Position numbers and translations under genes: made by a program. A DNA stretch of 64,000 bases from Zygnema cylindricum (taxonomy: Eukaryota > Streptophyta > Zygnematophyceae > Zygnematales > Zygnemataceae), in the NCBI GenBank assembly GCA_037447655.1, contig JBBHKE010000716.1, positions 64,798 to 128,797 on the forward strand, written 5' to 3'. Numbering within the stretch: the first letter of the stretch is position 1; the number at the start of each line of letters is the position of its first letter. This document shows, piece after piece, positions 41,452 to 52,200 of this stretch. A model generated the notes under the pieces. The model was not told the DNA's origin and did not search any database. It saw only the letters and a program-made list of their open reading frames with translations.

Positions 41452-42343
41452 TGAAATTCTGTGGTCTCCATTGACCCACAGAATGAGCAGCCTATGTAAA
41501 GCCTCTAGGATAATATTTGCCCCTTCTACTTTCCCGCTGAATAAGCGCCACCCAGGCACACAAATATTCTGACCACTCTCACCCTTGTGAGGACAAGACT
41601 CCCCTGAGTCAAACGCAAAAAGAATCACTGAATTTGCTCACCCGAGCAGTAAGTTATGGCTGGTCAAAGATGACCTTTATAGTTACAAGCTCTCTTAGAG
41701 AGAGAGGTACCTAAATATTACTAAGTCTCGGTCTGCCTACTCACGACTACCTACTATTAAACCCTAGTCCAATAGGAACACTATAAAGTACAAGAATGTA
41801 CAATGGGCGATGTACTTATTGTACAACTATTGTACGACAAGGTCTACAAGGTGACACCTGTCATATCGGAAGCCATGGTTCCTCCTCCCATCTTCTCCGG
41901 TATCAAATAATGTGGCGCCACGTGGCACCGCGTGACGCTATATCCGTATGCCGCCGAAAAGCTCACTTCGCGTGGCGGCTATAATGCCGGCCGTCCGATC
42001 AAAACATATTTTACACGGTTCAGATTCGCGTACATGCAGAAATTGCTCATTTTGGTTAGTCTGCTGTTAATTAGCTGTTTCGTTAATGTTTATATATTTA
42101 TGAAACCCGTCACGTGTATCGTTTCGTAACGCCTTAATGGTTAAGGCGTTAGGCTACAAAGAATATAGAGGTCACAGGTTCAAAATCTAGTACCAAGCAC
42201 TATTTTAGCCAAAATACCCTTTACTGCAAAAACTGCCACTTTCTAAATATGGCGGCAGCCATGGCGCGCCTTTGATCCTCACTCTCTTTCTTTAAAACAA
42301 AACTAAAATAGGGAAGTGAACTATTAATTACCTCTTTTCAACA
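41452..42343 (-). repeat. E4 3' LTR (family B)
   Basis: Plus-strand reading TGAAATTCTGTGG to CTCTTTTCAACA. It contains a GTAC cluster (41788-41838), a candidate TATA element on the minus strand (ATATATAAAC, about 42088-42097) and the tRNA-like module at 42129-42193. It differs from the other LTR by T/G near 41797 and A/G near 42195. Confidence 0.97.
42129..42193 (+). promoter_or_regulatory. tRNA-like A/B-box module in a family-B LTR, antisense
   Basis: The plus strand has TTAATGGTTAAGGCG, close to the D-arm/A-box of plant Leu/Ser tRNAs (AGTGGTTAAGGCG). About 30 nt later comes ACAGGTTCAAAATCT, close to the T-arm/B-box consensus GGTTCRANNC. The copy in the other LTR is at 47451-47515, and diverged copies are near 19204-19275 (+) and 48431-48500 (-). 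In each case the reading direction opposes the retrotransposon. Confidence 0.6.
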
Positions 42344-42356
42344 CTCCCCTTAATTC

Positions 42357-45300
42357 CTAGTCACTTTTCAATTTTAATCCACAGTTTTCTCTGCAATAAA
42401 TCAACTTAGGGGAAGGCACTGCTTTTGTCATCATGTCTGCAATCATTTCTCTATCAGTTTTATGAACCAGTTTAATAATTTTATTTTCTACCTTCTCTCT
42501 GACAAAGCTTAGTCTAATATCCATATGCTTAACTTTGAAGTGATGTTTCGGATTAGCTGCAATCGAGATAGCAGCTTGATTATCACAAAAAACATTTTGA
42601 GTTCCAGACTTCATGTACCCAAGTTCTTCAAGAAGAGATTTAACCCACATTAATTCTTTGGTGGCAGCACAGGAAGCCATGTATTCAGCCTCCATAGTGG
42701 ACTGAGCAACTACTTTTTGTTGCTTGCTACTCCAACAACATGCACCGGATCCAATTTGCAACACATATCCAGTCGTACACCTCCTTAAAGGCACATCTCC
42801 ATAACTAGCATCACTCCAAGTGGTGATGTCAGTGTGCTCCCCTCCCAAATGCAACCATAATTCCCTTGTCCCCACCAGATACCTCATCACTCTTTTGGCA
42901 CCCTCCCAATCTCTCTTTCTTGGTTCATTTAGATTTCTACTAAGGACACCTACAGCTGCAGCTATATCCGGACGGGTACAGTTCATAAAATAAATTAAAC
43001 TGCCTACAATCTGCCGATAAGGGATATTTTCCATAAATTTTCTTTCTATCTCGTCCATCTCATCATTAATGATGAATATTCCTCCTTCTTCACTCCCCTC
43101 ACTCACTTTCTTCAAATCCATGGGAGTAGTACATCCGTTTGCTTTCTCCATTTGAAATTTTTCTAGCATATTACCGATTGCTTCTTTTTGAGTGAGTCTT
43201 ATAATTCTATTCCCTTTATCTCTCTCCATCTGAATTCCCAAAATGTACTTTGCTTCGCCAAGATCTTTCATATCAAAACTGCTTCTAAGATCCCGTTTTA
43301 GTTTGTTAATTTTATCTAAGGACTTGCTTAAGACCAACAAATCATCCACATAAATAGCAATAAATATCACTCCATTCTCATCCTCAAATAAATATATAGA
43401 GTGATCTGAACTAATTCTGATATACCCCAAACCGGTCAGAAATTCGTCGAGCTTTATATTCCACTGTCGCGGGGCTTGCTTAAGCCCATAGAGTGATTTT
43501 ATCAGTTTGCAAACTTTGTTTTCTTCCCCACTTTCCACGAATCCTTCCGGTTGCCTCATGTAAATTTCTTCTTCCAACTCTCCGTGCAAAAAGGCAGTTT
43601 TAATATCCATCTGGTGGATTTCCATATCCTCCGCTGCGGCTATACTTAAAAGGATTCTAACAGAAGGAAATCTGACTACAGGTGCAAAGGTTTCTTCGTA
43701 GTCTATCCCCTCTTTCTGTGTATAACCTTTTGCAACTAACCTAGCTTTGTACCTCTCAATGGTATTATCCGGGTTTAATTTAAGTTTAAACACCCACTTA
43801 CATCCGATCGGTTTTCGGTCCGGTGGACAATCTACCAACTCCCATGTATTGGCTTCCATAATAGAGGCCATTTCTTCATTTATAGCTGTGATCCACCGGC
43901 TACTTTCTGGAGTGTTTATAGCCTCTAAGTATGTTTGAGGTTCATCTGGGTGAGACATCTTTGTGAGTTGGTTATTTGCTTGTCTTTCTTGAAGTCGTTT
44001 ACTACTTCTTCTTCCCCCTTCAAAATCGGACGCCGGTATGGAAGGCATCCTTGGGTTTCTTTTTGGGAGATTTTCAGCTCCCCTATCTTCCAATTCTGGT
44101 GTCTCATCAAGTTCCTCATCGGTTTCCACTTCGTATTGTGGCGTTGCCTCGGATGTTGTCCTTTCCTCCTTCTCCTTTGGTAGATCTGCAGATTTTTCTT
44201 TTTCTCCCTCTTCCTTCTCTTCATTTTCAAAGTCAAAGTCAGAAAACTGATCCGTTTCAAATCTGATTTTGACTTCCTTATTATATTTGAATGGATCAAT
44301 GGACTTCTCTTCATTCATCACCACTATGTGTTTTACCAAAATTATATCTCTCTTTTTCAAGTCATACACTCGGTATCCTTTTGTGCTCTCATCATATCCT
44401 ACAAGATATCCTGGTTTCCCTCTTCCCTCTAACTTCCATTTAGTCTTATCGGAATCCAAACTGTAGACTTGACTTCCGAACACTCTCAAACTAGACAAAT
44501 CAGGCTTTCTTCCTGTCCACCTCTCATACGAAGTTTCCTCCTTATTTGCTGAAGTTAGGACTCTATTTTTGATGAAATTAGCATAGTTCATAGACTCAGC
44601 CCAAAACTGCAGCCCTATCCTCTTATCACTTAACATACTTCTGGACATATCTCCTAAAGTTCTATTCACTCTTTCTGCTACTCCATTTTGTTCCGGATTA
44701 TAGGGAACAGTTTTCTCATGATGAATTCCTTCTTCTTTAAGATATTCTTCAAAATCCCTTGAGGTGTATTCTTTCCCATTATCACTTCTTATCTCTTTTA
44801 TTGAGGTTTCATGTAGCTTTTCACTCCATACTTTATACTCTTTGAAACATCTTAATACCTCTGACTTATGTCTAAGAAAGTATACCTTCGTGTATCTAGA
44901 CCAATCATCTGTGATAGTTAACATCCATCTTTTCCCCCCATGTGAGGCATACCTAGCAGGTCCCCAAACATCAGTGTGAACTAGATCTAATACTTTCTCT
45001 CTCCTAAATGTGGTTGCCTTTGGAAATGGAAGTCTATGAATCTTCCCTTGGGCACATCCACTACAATCATCAAAGGTCTCATCGTCTTCAAAAGTAATAC
45101 CCTCCACTATTCCATTTTTCTTCATTTTCTTTAATCTATCTAGATGCACATGCCCCAACCTTTTATGCCAAAGCATCATCTCACTTGCACACGAGTAGAG
45201 AACACTCTTTTCATTGCAAAGTACAATTCTGAACATTCCTTGACTGCCCTTCTCAGCTATGAAATAAACCTCATTATCAAAGCTTGCTGTGAAGATTCCT

Positions 45301-46793
45301 TTCCTAGTTCCTGTTTCAAACTCCTTTTCATCTAGGACAGCTGTTGAGACTAGGTTCTTGCTAAGTTGTGGAATGTAAAGAACGTCTGAGAGTGTTACAA
45401 TTGAGGCCTTTCCATCAACTAGAACCTTCAAGTCAACAGTTCCAACAAGACTTGTGGTTTCTACTCTACCATCTCCGTACTCTATCTCAACTGTTGGGAT
45501 CTTTCTCAGTTTAGTGAACCACCGCTTATCTTTGCACATATGCATTGAAGCCCCTGAGTCTATGATCCACCCATCCTCGGGTGGATCCCTCTTACCTCCG
45601 AAAGCACACTTTTGTCTCCGTGGAATGTCGACATGCTTTTCAGTGTTTTTCGGATTAAGGAGAAGCTCCTCAAGCACCTCTTCAGGTTCATTTTTTTCTT
45701 CCACTTCCTCATCAAGAACTTGAGTCAGGAAAGCCTTTTTCTTTCCTCCGTCCTTTGAGGTTCCTTGACCATCTTTCAGTCGAAGATCTGCAAGTCTGAC
45801 ACAATCTGCCATATAGTGTCCCGGTTTCTTGCAAAAGTGACATAATCCTCCTCGAGAAGTTCCTCTCCCCTGTCTATCAAATCTGCCACCTCCTTGTCCT
45901 CTTCCACCAAAGTTTCGATAAGGATCTTTCCCTCTCTCCTCATCACGCTTCCGCCAATCAGCTCCTGCAGACAATGCTTGAACACTTGGACTCCCTCTCC
46001 TAAGCTCTATGGTGCTTTCTTTCACTAAAATCATTCCCACCGTGTCATCCCAATTCCAATTGCTATCTCCTATGTCCTGCAATCGGTTAATGATATTCTC
46101 ATACTCTTCAGGTAGTTTCATCATTAATGTGTTCACTCTTTGTCTCTCAGACCATGAGTTACCTGCACTCTCTAACTCTCCAAACAATGCTCCTAAATCA
46201 TTGCAATAATTATCCATACTTCCTCCCTTATAAGTATAAGCTGCAATCTTATTTTCTGCCAACTGTTGCTGCTGCAATGATCCACTCTTATATTTGTTAA
46301 CTAGTGATATCCAAATCTGAGATGAAGATTTGACATGCATAAGAGGAATGGCAATGCCCTTTGCTACACTTTTAAGAATTAAGAGCTTAGCAACCTTGTC
46401 TTTGTAGTTCCACTTTTCAGACTCTGATCTTTCGGTCTGAACCCTTGTCGTTGTTGCTGGTGGTGCTGCTGCCGGTATCGCCTTCGGCAATGGTGTTACT
46501 TGAGTTGCAACTCCTTCCTTTTCTCCTTCCATGACAATCTCTTCTCCTTCCTCATCTTCATCCTCGGTGATGGTGGCAGCTGTTCTACCAACTGTAGAGG
46601 CGGAGGTGCCAGAAAAACGTGTCCCTCCAAACCCAGGTGGAGGTGGGCATCGAATTTGTCCAGACACTATGCCCCATAAATGCTTCTCAAATAGTTCTCC
46701 CTCCATCATCATTTCCCAATAAAGAAAGTCTGATCCATCAAATATGGGCACCCTAGAGGGTGGGCCCATAACCTGAAATTCTGTGGTCTCCAT
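42357..46793 (-). CDS. E4 Gag-Pol polyprotein, intact
   Basis: A 1478-codon ORF, complete for copia. The frame opens in the LTR (METTEFQV). The Met inside the primer-binding site (residue 9, MGPPSRVPIFDGSDFLYW) is the likelier start. Gag spans about 10-330 with zinc knuckle CHFCKKPGHYMADC (about 318). Protease is WIIDSGASMHMC (about 410). The HHCC module is WHKRLGH..CSGCAQGK (about 540-575). Integrase DDE is HTDVWGP (about 606), RSDNGKEY (about 669) and QNGVAERVNRT (about 703). RT has GCKWVFKLKLN (about 997) and IYVDDLLVLSKS (about 1146). RNase H has STMEAEYMAS (about 1366) and KHMDIRLSFVREKV. No lesion was seen. The single frame means Gag and Pol ratios must be set by means other than frameshifting. 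Confidence 0.97.
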   Translation of the reverse strand: METTEFQVMGPPSRVPIFDGSDFLYWEMMMEGELFEKHLWGIVSGQIRCPPPPGFGGTRFSGTSASTVGRTAATITEDEDEEGEEIVMEGEKEGVATQVTPLPKAIPAAAPPATTTRVQTERSESEKWNYKDKVAKLLILKSVAKGIAIPLMHVKSSSQIWISLVNKYKSGSLQQQQLAENKIAAYTYKGGSMDNYCNDLGALFGELESAGNSWSERQRVNTLMMKLPEEYENIINRLQDIGDSNWNWDDTVGMILVKESTIELRRGSPSVQALSAGADWRKRDEERGKDPYRNFGGRGQGGGRFDRQGRGTSRGGLCHFCKKPGHYMADCVRLADLRLKDGQGTSKDGGKKKAFLTQVLDEEVEEKNEPEEVLEELLLNPKNTEKHVDIPRRQKCAFGGKRDPPEDGWIIDSGASMHMCKDKRWFTKLRKIPTVEIEYGDGRVETTSLVGTVDLKVLVDGKASIVTLSDVLYIPQLSKNLVSTAVLDEKEFETGTRKGIFTASFDNEVYFIAEKGSQGMFRIVLCNEKSVLYSCASEMMLWHKRLGHVHLDRLKKMKKNGIVEGITFEDDETFDDCSGCAQGKIHRLPFPKATTFRREKVLDLVHTDVWGPARYASHGGKRWMLTITDDWSRYTKVYFLRHKSEVLRCFKEYKVWSEKLHETSIKEIRSDNGKEYTSRDFEEYLKEEGIHHEKTVPYNPEQNGVAERVNRTLGDMSRSMLSDKRIGLQFWAESMNYANFIKNRVLTSANKEETSYERWTGRKPDLSSLRVFGSQVYSLDSDKTKWKLEGRGKPGYLVGYDESTKGYRVYDLKKRDIILVKHIVVMNEEKSIDPFKYNKEVKIRFETDQFSDFDFENEEKEEGEKEKSADLPKEKEERTTSEATPQYEVETDEELDETPELEDRGAENLPKRNPRMPSIPASDFEGGRRSSKRLQERQANNQLTKMSHPDEPQTYLEAINTPESSRWITAINEEMASIMEANTWELVDCPPDRKPIGCKWVFKLKLNPDNTIERYKARLVAKGYTQKEGIDYEETFAPVVRFPSVRILLSIAAAEDMEIHQMDIKTAFLHGELEEEIYMRQPEGFVESGEENKVCKLIKSLYGLKQAPRQWNIKLDEFLTGLGYIRISSDHSIYLFEDENGVIFIAIYVDDLLVLSKSLDKINKLKRDLRSSFDMKDLGEAKYILGIQMERDKGNRIIRLTQKEAIGNMLEKFQMEKANGCTTPMDLKKVSEGSEEGGIFIINDEMDEIERKFMENIPYRQIVGSLIYFMNCTRPDIAAAVGVLSRNLNEPRKRDWEGAKRVMRYLVGTRELWLHLGGEHTDITTWSDASYGDVPLRRCTTGYVLQIGSGACCWSSKQQKVVAQSTMEAEYMASCAATKELMWVKSLLEELGYMKSGTQNVFCDNQAAISIAANPKHHFKVKHMDIRLSFVREKVENKIIKLVHKTDREMIADMMTKAVPSPKLIYCRENCGLKLKSD
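46759..46773 (-). promoter_or_regulatory. E4 primer-binding site, half-tRNA type, perfect
   Basis: On the minus strand GGTTATGGGCCCACC immediately follows the 5' LTR. This is the complement of the anticodon stem-loop GGUGGGCCCAUAACC of plant initiator tRNA-Met. The Gag ATG (46769-46767) lies within it. The E2-type site TGGTATCNGAGC is absent. Confidence 0.87.
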
Positions 46794-47665
46794 TGACCCA
46801 CAGAATGAGCAGCCTATGTAAAGCCTCTAGGATAATATTTGCCCCTTCTACTTTCCCGCTGAATAAGCGCCACCCAGGCACACAAATATTCTGACCACTC
46901 TCACCCTTGTGAGGACAAGACTCCCCTGAGTCAAACGCAAAAAGAATCACTGAATTTGCTCACCCGAGCAGTAAGTTATGGCTGGTCAAAGATGACCTTT
47001 ATAGTTACAAGCTCTCTTAGAGAGAGAGGTACCTAAATATTACTAAGTCTCGGTCTGCCTACTCACGACTACCTACTATTAAACCCTAGTCCAATAGGAA
47101 CACTATAAAGTACAAGAAGGTACAATGGGCGATGTACTTATTGTACAACTATTGTACGACAAGGTCTACAAGGTGACACCTGTCATATCGGAAGCCATGG
47201 TTCCTCCTCCCATCTTCTCCGGTATCAAATAATGTGGCGCCACGTGGCACCGCGTGACGCTATATCCGTATGCCGCCGAAAAGCTCACTTCGCGTGGCGG
47301 CTATAATGCCGGCCGTCCGATCAAAACATATTTTACACGGTTCAGATTCGCGTACATGCAGAAATTGCTCATTTTGGTTAGTCTGCTGTTAATTAGCTGT
47401 TTCGTTAATGTTTATATATTTATGAAACCCGTCACGTGTATCGTTTCGTAACGCCTTAATGGTTAAGGCGTTAGGCTACAAAGAATATAGAGGTCACAGG
47501 TTCAAAATCTAGTACCAGGCACTATTTTAGCCAAAATACCCTTTACTGCAAAAACTGCCACTTTCTAAATATGGCGGCAGCCATGGCGCGCCTTTGATCC
47601 TCACTCTCTTTCTTTAAAACAAAACTAAAATAGGGAAGTGAACTATTAATTACCTCTTTTCAACA
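46774..47665 (-). repeat. E4 5' LTR (family B)
   Basis: 892 bp. The tRNA-like module is at 47451-47515 and the GTAC cluster at about 47110-47160. It should carry the element's pol II promoter on the minus strand. Confidence 0.97.
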
Positions 47666-47670
47666 ATATC

Positions 47671-48285
47671 TTTCTTTTCATACCAATATTATCGTGCCTC
47701 ATTTTAATAAGTGTGAGATAAAAGTGATAGTGTAAGAGGGAGAGGGGATAGGCGACGACGACGTAAAATTATGCAAAGGACCCTTGAATAAAAGTAATGG
47801 TCCGAGACCCTTGCAGATTTTTTTCCGTACGTACTCGTCTTTTCCGTACATGCGAGTGGCGGGCAAGGAGAAAAAAAACGAGTACTCTCCCTCGTCCTAA
47901 TTTTTTCTCACTCATGCGTTCACATGATGACAAACATGCGGTACATTCGAAGTACCTAATTGACGTTCAGTGTACTTTGGTAAAAAATATTTTCTCGTAC
48001 GACTAAAGTTTTTCTCAAAGTTCTCTAAATTTTGGGGCAAAACCACCGAAAAATGTCACTACTTTGTTACATCAAGACACCCCCTAATTTCCAATGTTAA
48101 TCGTTACTTGAACCCTCTGTAATTTAAATACGTAACAGTCGTAGACATATACAAAATCTGCGACAAAGTACAAAACAAAATGTAGACGACTACGAAACAT
48201 CTTCAAATTGGCGACGTCTACAAAAACGGCGACAGCTGCAGACGTCGAGGTTTTTTTGACATTGTAGATGTTTAGGGTTTTGTGA
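47671..48285. other. Intergenic, no gene; right part is a repeat shared with 41.2 kb
   Basis: 47671-48060 shows nothing recognisable apart from several CGTAC words. 48060-48285 resembles 41040-41310, including GTAGATGTTTAGGGTTTTGTGA-like text. It ends at the E6 LTR start. Confidence 0.45.
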
Positions 48286-49253
48286 TGTTGAAAAAAGGTA
48301 ATTAATAGTTCACTTCTCTATTTTAGTTAGACTCTAAATAGGGAGAGAGAGAGAGAGGATCAAAGACACGCCATGGCTGCCGCCTTATTCAGAAAGTGGC
48401 AGACTAAAGTATGTGCATTTTACCAAAATGTTGCCCTAGCCCGAATTTGAACATGGGTCATACGGATTCCATTTAGCCGGCCACCTTACGATTAAGTCGT
48501 TGAAGAAAGATACACTTATCAAGTTTGACAAATACATAAAGAATGACGCGACAGCTTATTCACACCACACTGACGACGAGGCGAATGTGAAATAATTCAT
48601 GAACGAAAGCAAATCCGAACAGTGTAAATATATTTGATCGAATGGCCATCGTTGCAGCCGCCACCCGGGATGAGCTTTTTGGTGGCCTTTGGAGAAAAGA
48701 TCATGAGATGCCACGTGGCGCCACATTATTAGATATCGGAGAAGATGGGAGGAGGAACCATGGCTTCCGATTTGACATGCATCACTTTGAAGGCCATGTC
48801 TTACAATGGTCACACAATAAGTACATCAGCCACTGTACCTTCTTGTATTATTCAGTGCTCCTAAAGAACTAGGGTTTAGTAGTGCGTAGTTGTGAGTAGG
48901 CAGACCAGGACTTAGTGAAATTTAGGTATCTCTCTCTAAGAGAGCTTATAATTATAAAGGTCATCTCTCACCAGCTATAACTTAATGCTTAGAGGAGCAA
49001 ATTGAGTGATTCTTTCTATGTTCCGCTCAAGGGAGTCTGGTCCTCGTAGGAGTAAGGGTGGTAATGCTAGGTGGAGCAAATTGAGTGATTCTTTCTCTGT
49101 TTGGCTCAAGGGAGTCAGGTCCTCACAAGAGTAAGGGTGGTAAGAATACTTGTGTGCTAGGGCGACACTTATTGATTGGGAAAGAAGAAGGGGCATATAT
49201 TATCTTGGAGGCCTTTCATAGAATGCCCATTCTATAGGTCAATGGAGACCAGA
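48286..49253 (+). repeat. E6 5' LTR (family B) with internal 79-bp duplication
   Basis: Sense-orientation B-type LTR starting TGTTGAAAAAAGG. A tandem pair, 48992-49070 and 49071-49149, repeats GGAGCAAATTGAGTGATTCT and following text. The tRNA-like module is present in reverse at 48431-48500. Confidence 0.85.
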
Positions 49254-49268
49254 GATTATAGGCCCACC
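49254..49268 (+). promoter_or_regulatory. E6 primer-binding site, half-tRNA type, decayed
   Basis: GATTATAGGCCCACC, two differences from GGTTATGGGCCCACC, at the expected place between LTR and gag. Confidence 0.65.
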
Positions 49269-49269
49269 C

Positions 49270-52200
49270 TCTAAGGTGCCCATATTTGATGGATCAGACT
49301 TTGTTTATTGAGAAATGTTGATGGAGGTAGAACTCTTTGAGAAGCACCTATGGGGCATGGTGTATGGACAAATTCGATGCCCATCTCCACCAGGGTTTGG
49401 AGGAACAAGTTATTCATGCATCTCCACCACTAGTGCAGCCTAAGCATCTAGCACCATCACCAATGATGGCGAGGAAGGGAGGAAGTTGTTGTAGAAATTA
49501 ATGATCCATTTAAAGTATTTTCTAGGTCTAAATAGGAATATAGAAAGAAGCCGAGGCAGTCTACCTCTAACTTCTCTCTCCAACTCTCAAACTTGTCGCA
49601 GTCACTGAGAAATTGGAGAGGGAGCTAGAGCCATGGCTACCTATGCTAACCATAAGTTTACGGGCTTATATATTAGTTAGGGGTTTTATTATTAAAAAGA
49701 TATGGTGCCGGCTACAGGATTTGATCCTTTTACCTACCGGCCGGCAGGCAGACAGTAGACGGTAGCCTTAGCCGTTAAGTCTTCATCGAAGGTTACGTAA
49801 TATAGGGTATGATATTTATTTAAATGTTATTGAGTAGGAAAATTCATTTAACTATAACTGATTACGGGAGACATAGATCCATAATTGTAAAAGTACGGAT
49901 AGCGATACGGTGAGAAACCAATACCGCGCATTTGTTTCTTTATAGAAAACAATATCGCACATGCATTTATTACGGCTACGATTAAATATGAATTTAATCG
50001 GACGGCTGAAATTAACGTCAAGATCGCGGAAGAGGATTTCGGCGGTTTATGGACATCGCCACATCGGACGACACGTGACGGAATAACATTGGATCGCGGC
50101 ATCTCCGAGGATTACGGGAACGAATCTGGACATACCACGTGTCGACATTTAGGCCATGTCGTACGATGTTCTTACAGAAAGTACAGCGGCAGCTGTACTT
50201 TTGTGTACGGAGCTGCATTCAGATTCGCTCCGTACATCAGTAGATAGAGTTTGTGAGAGAGATAGGACTTAGAAAAATTAGGAGATATGACCCTGTATCC
50301 TAGAGAGCTTCTGTACAAAAGGTCAACTTTGACCCTCCATAACTTACTTCTTAAGGGAGCAAATTCATAGATTCTTTTTGCTATCGACTCGGGGAGTCTT
50401 GTCTTCACAGGGATGAAGTTGGTCACAGTTTTTGTCTGCTAGGGTGGCAGTTATTTTTGCTGAAACACAAAGGGGTCAGGGTTATCCTAGAGGCTTCTTG
50501 GAAGCTGTCCACTCTGAGGACTTATGGAGGTCTCAGAGTTTTAGTTGTCATGGAAGGAGAAAAAAGAGGAGTTCCATCTCGAGGGACTTCATTGTCAAAG
50601 ACTATACCAGCAGCAACCCCACAAGCAATGGTGACAAAGAGTTAGACCGAACGCTCAGAGTATAAAAAGTGGAACTATAAAAACAAGAATGTTAAGCTCT
50701 TAATTCTCAAAAGTGTAGTAAAAGACATTGTCATTCCCCTTATGCATGTCAAATCTTCCACTCTGATTTGGGTATCACTAGTTAACACATACAAGAGTGG
50801 ATAATTGTAAGAGCAAGAATTGGCAGAAAATATGATTTCAGCCTTTACTTATAAGGGAAGAAGTATGAATGATTATTGAAATAATTTTTGAGTATTATTT
50901 GGATAACTAAATAATGTAGGTAACTCATGGTCTGAGAGACAAAGAGTAAATACATTGATGATGAAACTAAATGAAGAGTATAAGAATATCATTAACTGAT
51001 TGCATGATATATAAGATAACAATTGGAACTAAGATGATACAATAGGAATGATTTAAGAGAAAGAGAGCACCATAGTGGGCCAAGTCTTTGAACTTTGCTA
51101 ATTTCATCAAAAATAGAGTTTTAAGTTCAACAAACACGGAGGAAACCATGTATGAGATGTGGATAGGAAGAAATCCAGATTTGTTTAGTATGTGAGTGTG
51201 CACAAGTCAAGTCTACAATTTGGATTGTGATAAGACTAAATGGAAGCTAAGGGTAAGAGGGGGACTATGATATCTTCTAGGATATGATGAGAGCACAAAA
51301 GGATACCGAGTGTATGATTTGAAAAAGAGAGATATGATTTTAGTAAAATACATAGTGGTGATGAATGAAGTAAAGTCCACTGATCCATTCAAATATAATA
51401 AGAAAGTCAAAATCAGATTTGAACCGGATCAGTTTTCTAACTTTGACTTTGAAAATGAAGAAAAAGAAGATGGAGAAAAGGAAAAATCTGCAGATCTACC
51501 AAAGGAGAAGGAGGAAAGGACAACATTTGAGGTAAGGCCACAATACGAATTGCAAACCGATGACGAAATTGATGAGACACCAGAATTGGAAGATAGGGGA
51601 GTTGAAAATCTTCCTAAACGAAACCTGAAGATGCCTTCGATATAGGCGTCAGATTTTGAAGGGGAAAAAACAAGTAGTAAACGACTTCAAGAAAGATAAG
51701 TAAATAACCAACTCACAAAGATGTCTCACCCAGATGAACCTCAAACATACTTAGAGGCCATAAATACCCCAAAAAGTAGCAGGTGGATCACTGCCATCAA
51801 TGAAAAAATGGCCTCCATCATGGAAGCCAATACACGAGAGTTGGTAGATTGTCCACCAGACCGAAAAAACCAATTGGATGTAAGTGGGTTTTTAAGCTTA
51901 AATTAAACCCAGATAATACCATTGAAAGATACAAAGCTAGGTTGATTCCTAAAGGTTATACTCTGAATGAAAGAATAGACCATGAAGAAACCTTTGCACG
52001 TGTAGTTAGACTTCCTTCTGTGAGAATCCTCTTAAGTTAAAGATTTCCTGCTGTCAGAACCCTCTTAAGTTTAGTCGCAAAAGAGGATATGGAAATACAC
52101 TAAATGGATATTAAAACTGCCTTCTTACACGGAGAGTTGGAAAAAGAAATTAACATGAGACAATCGAAAGGATTCGTGGAAAGTGGGGAAGAAAGCAAGG

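Larger units (their letters stand above)
41452..47665 (-). mobile_element. E4: complete, young family-B Ty1/copia element
   Basis: 6214 bp on the minus strand, bounded by 892-bp LTRs (41452-42343 and 46774-47665) and the 5-bp duplication ATATC (41447-41451 and 47666-47670). By eye the LTRs differ at only two positions and have no indels. It has one uninterrupted 1478-codon gag-pol, a perfect half-tRNA primer-binding site and a polypurine tract. It is the only element here that looks competent for autonomous retrotransposition. Confidence 0.97.

Noticed and set aside
42129-42193. A functional tRNA gene inside the E4 LTR
   Set aside because: D-arm-like and T-arm-like words are present, but acceptor and anticodon stems do not form and there is no T-run terminator in place. 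Kept only as a pol III-type module.
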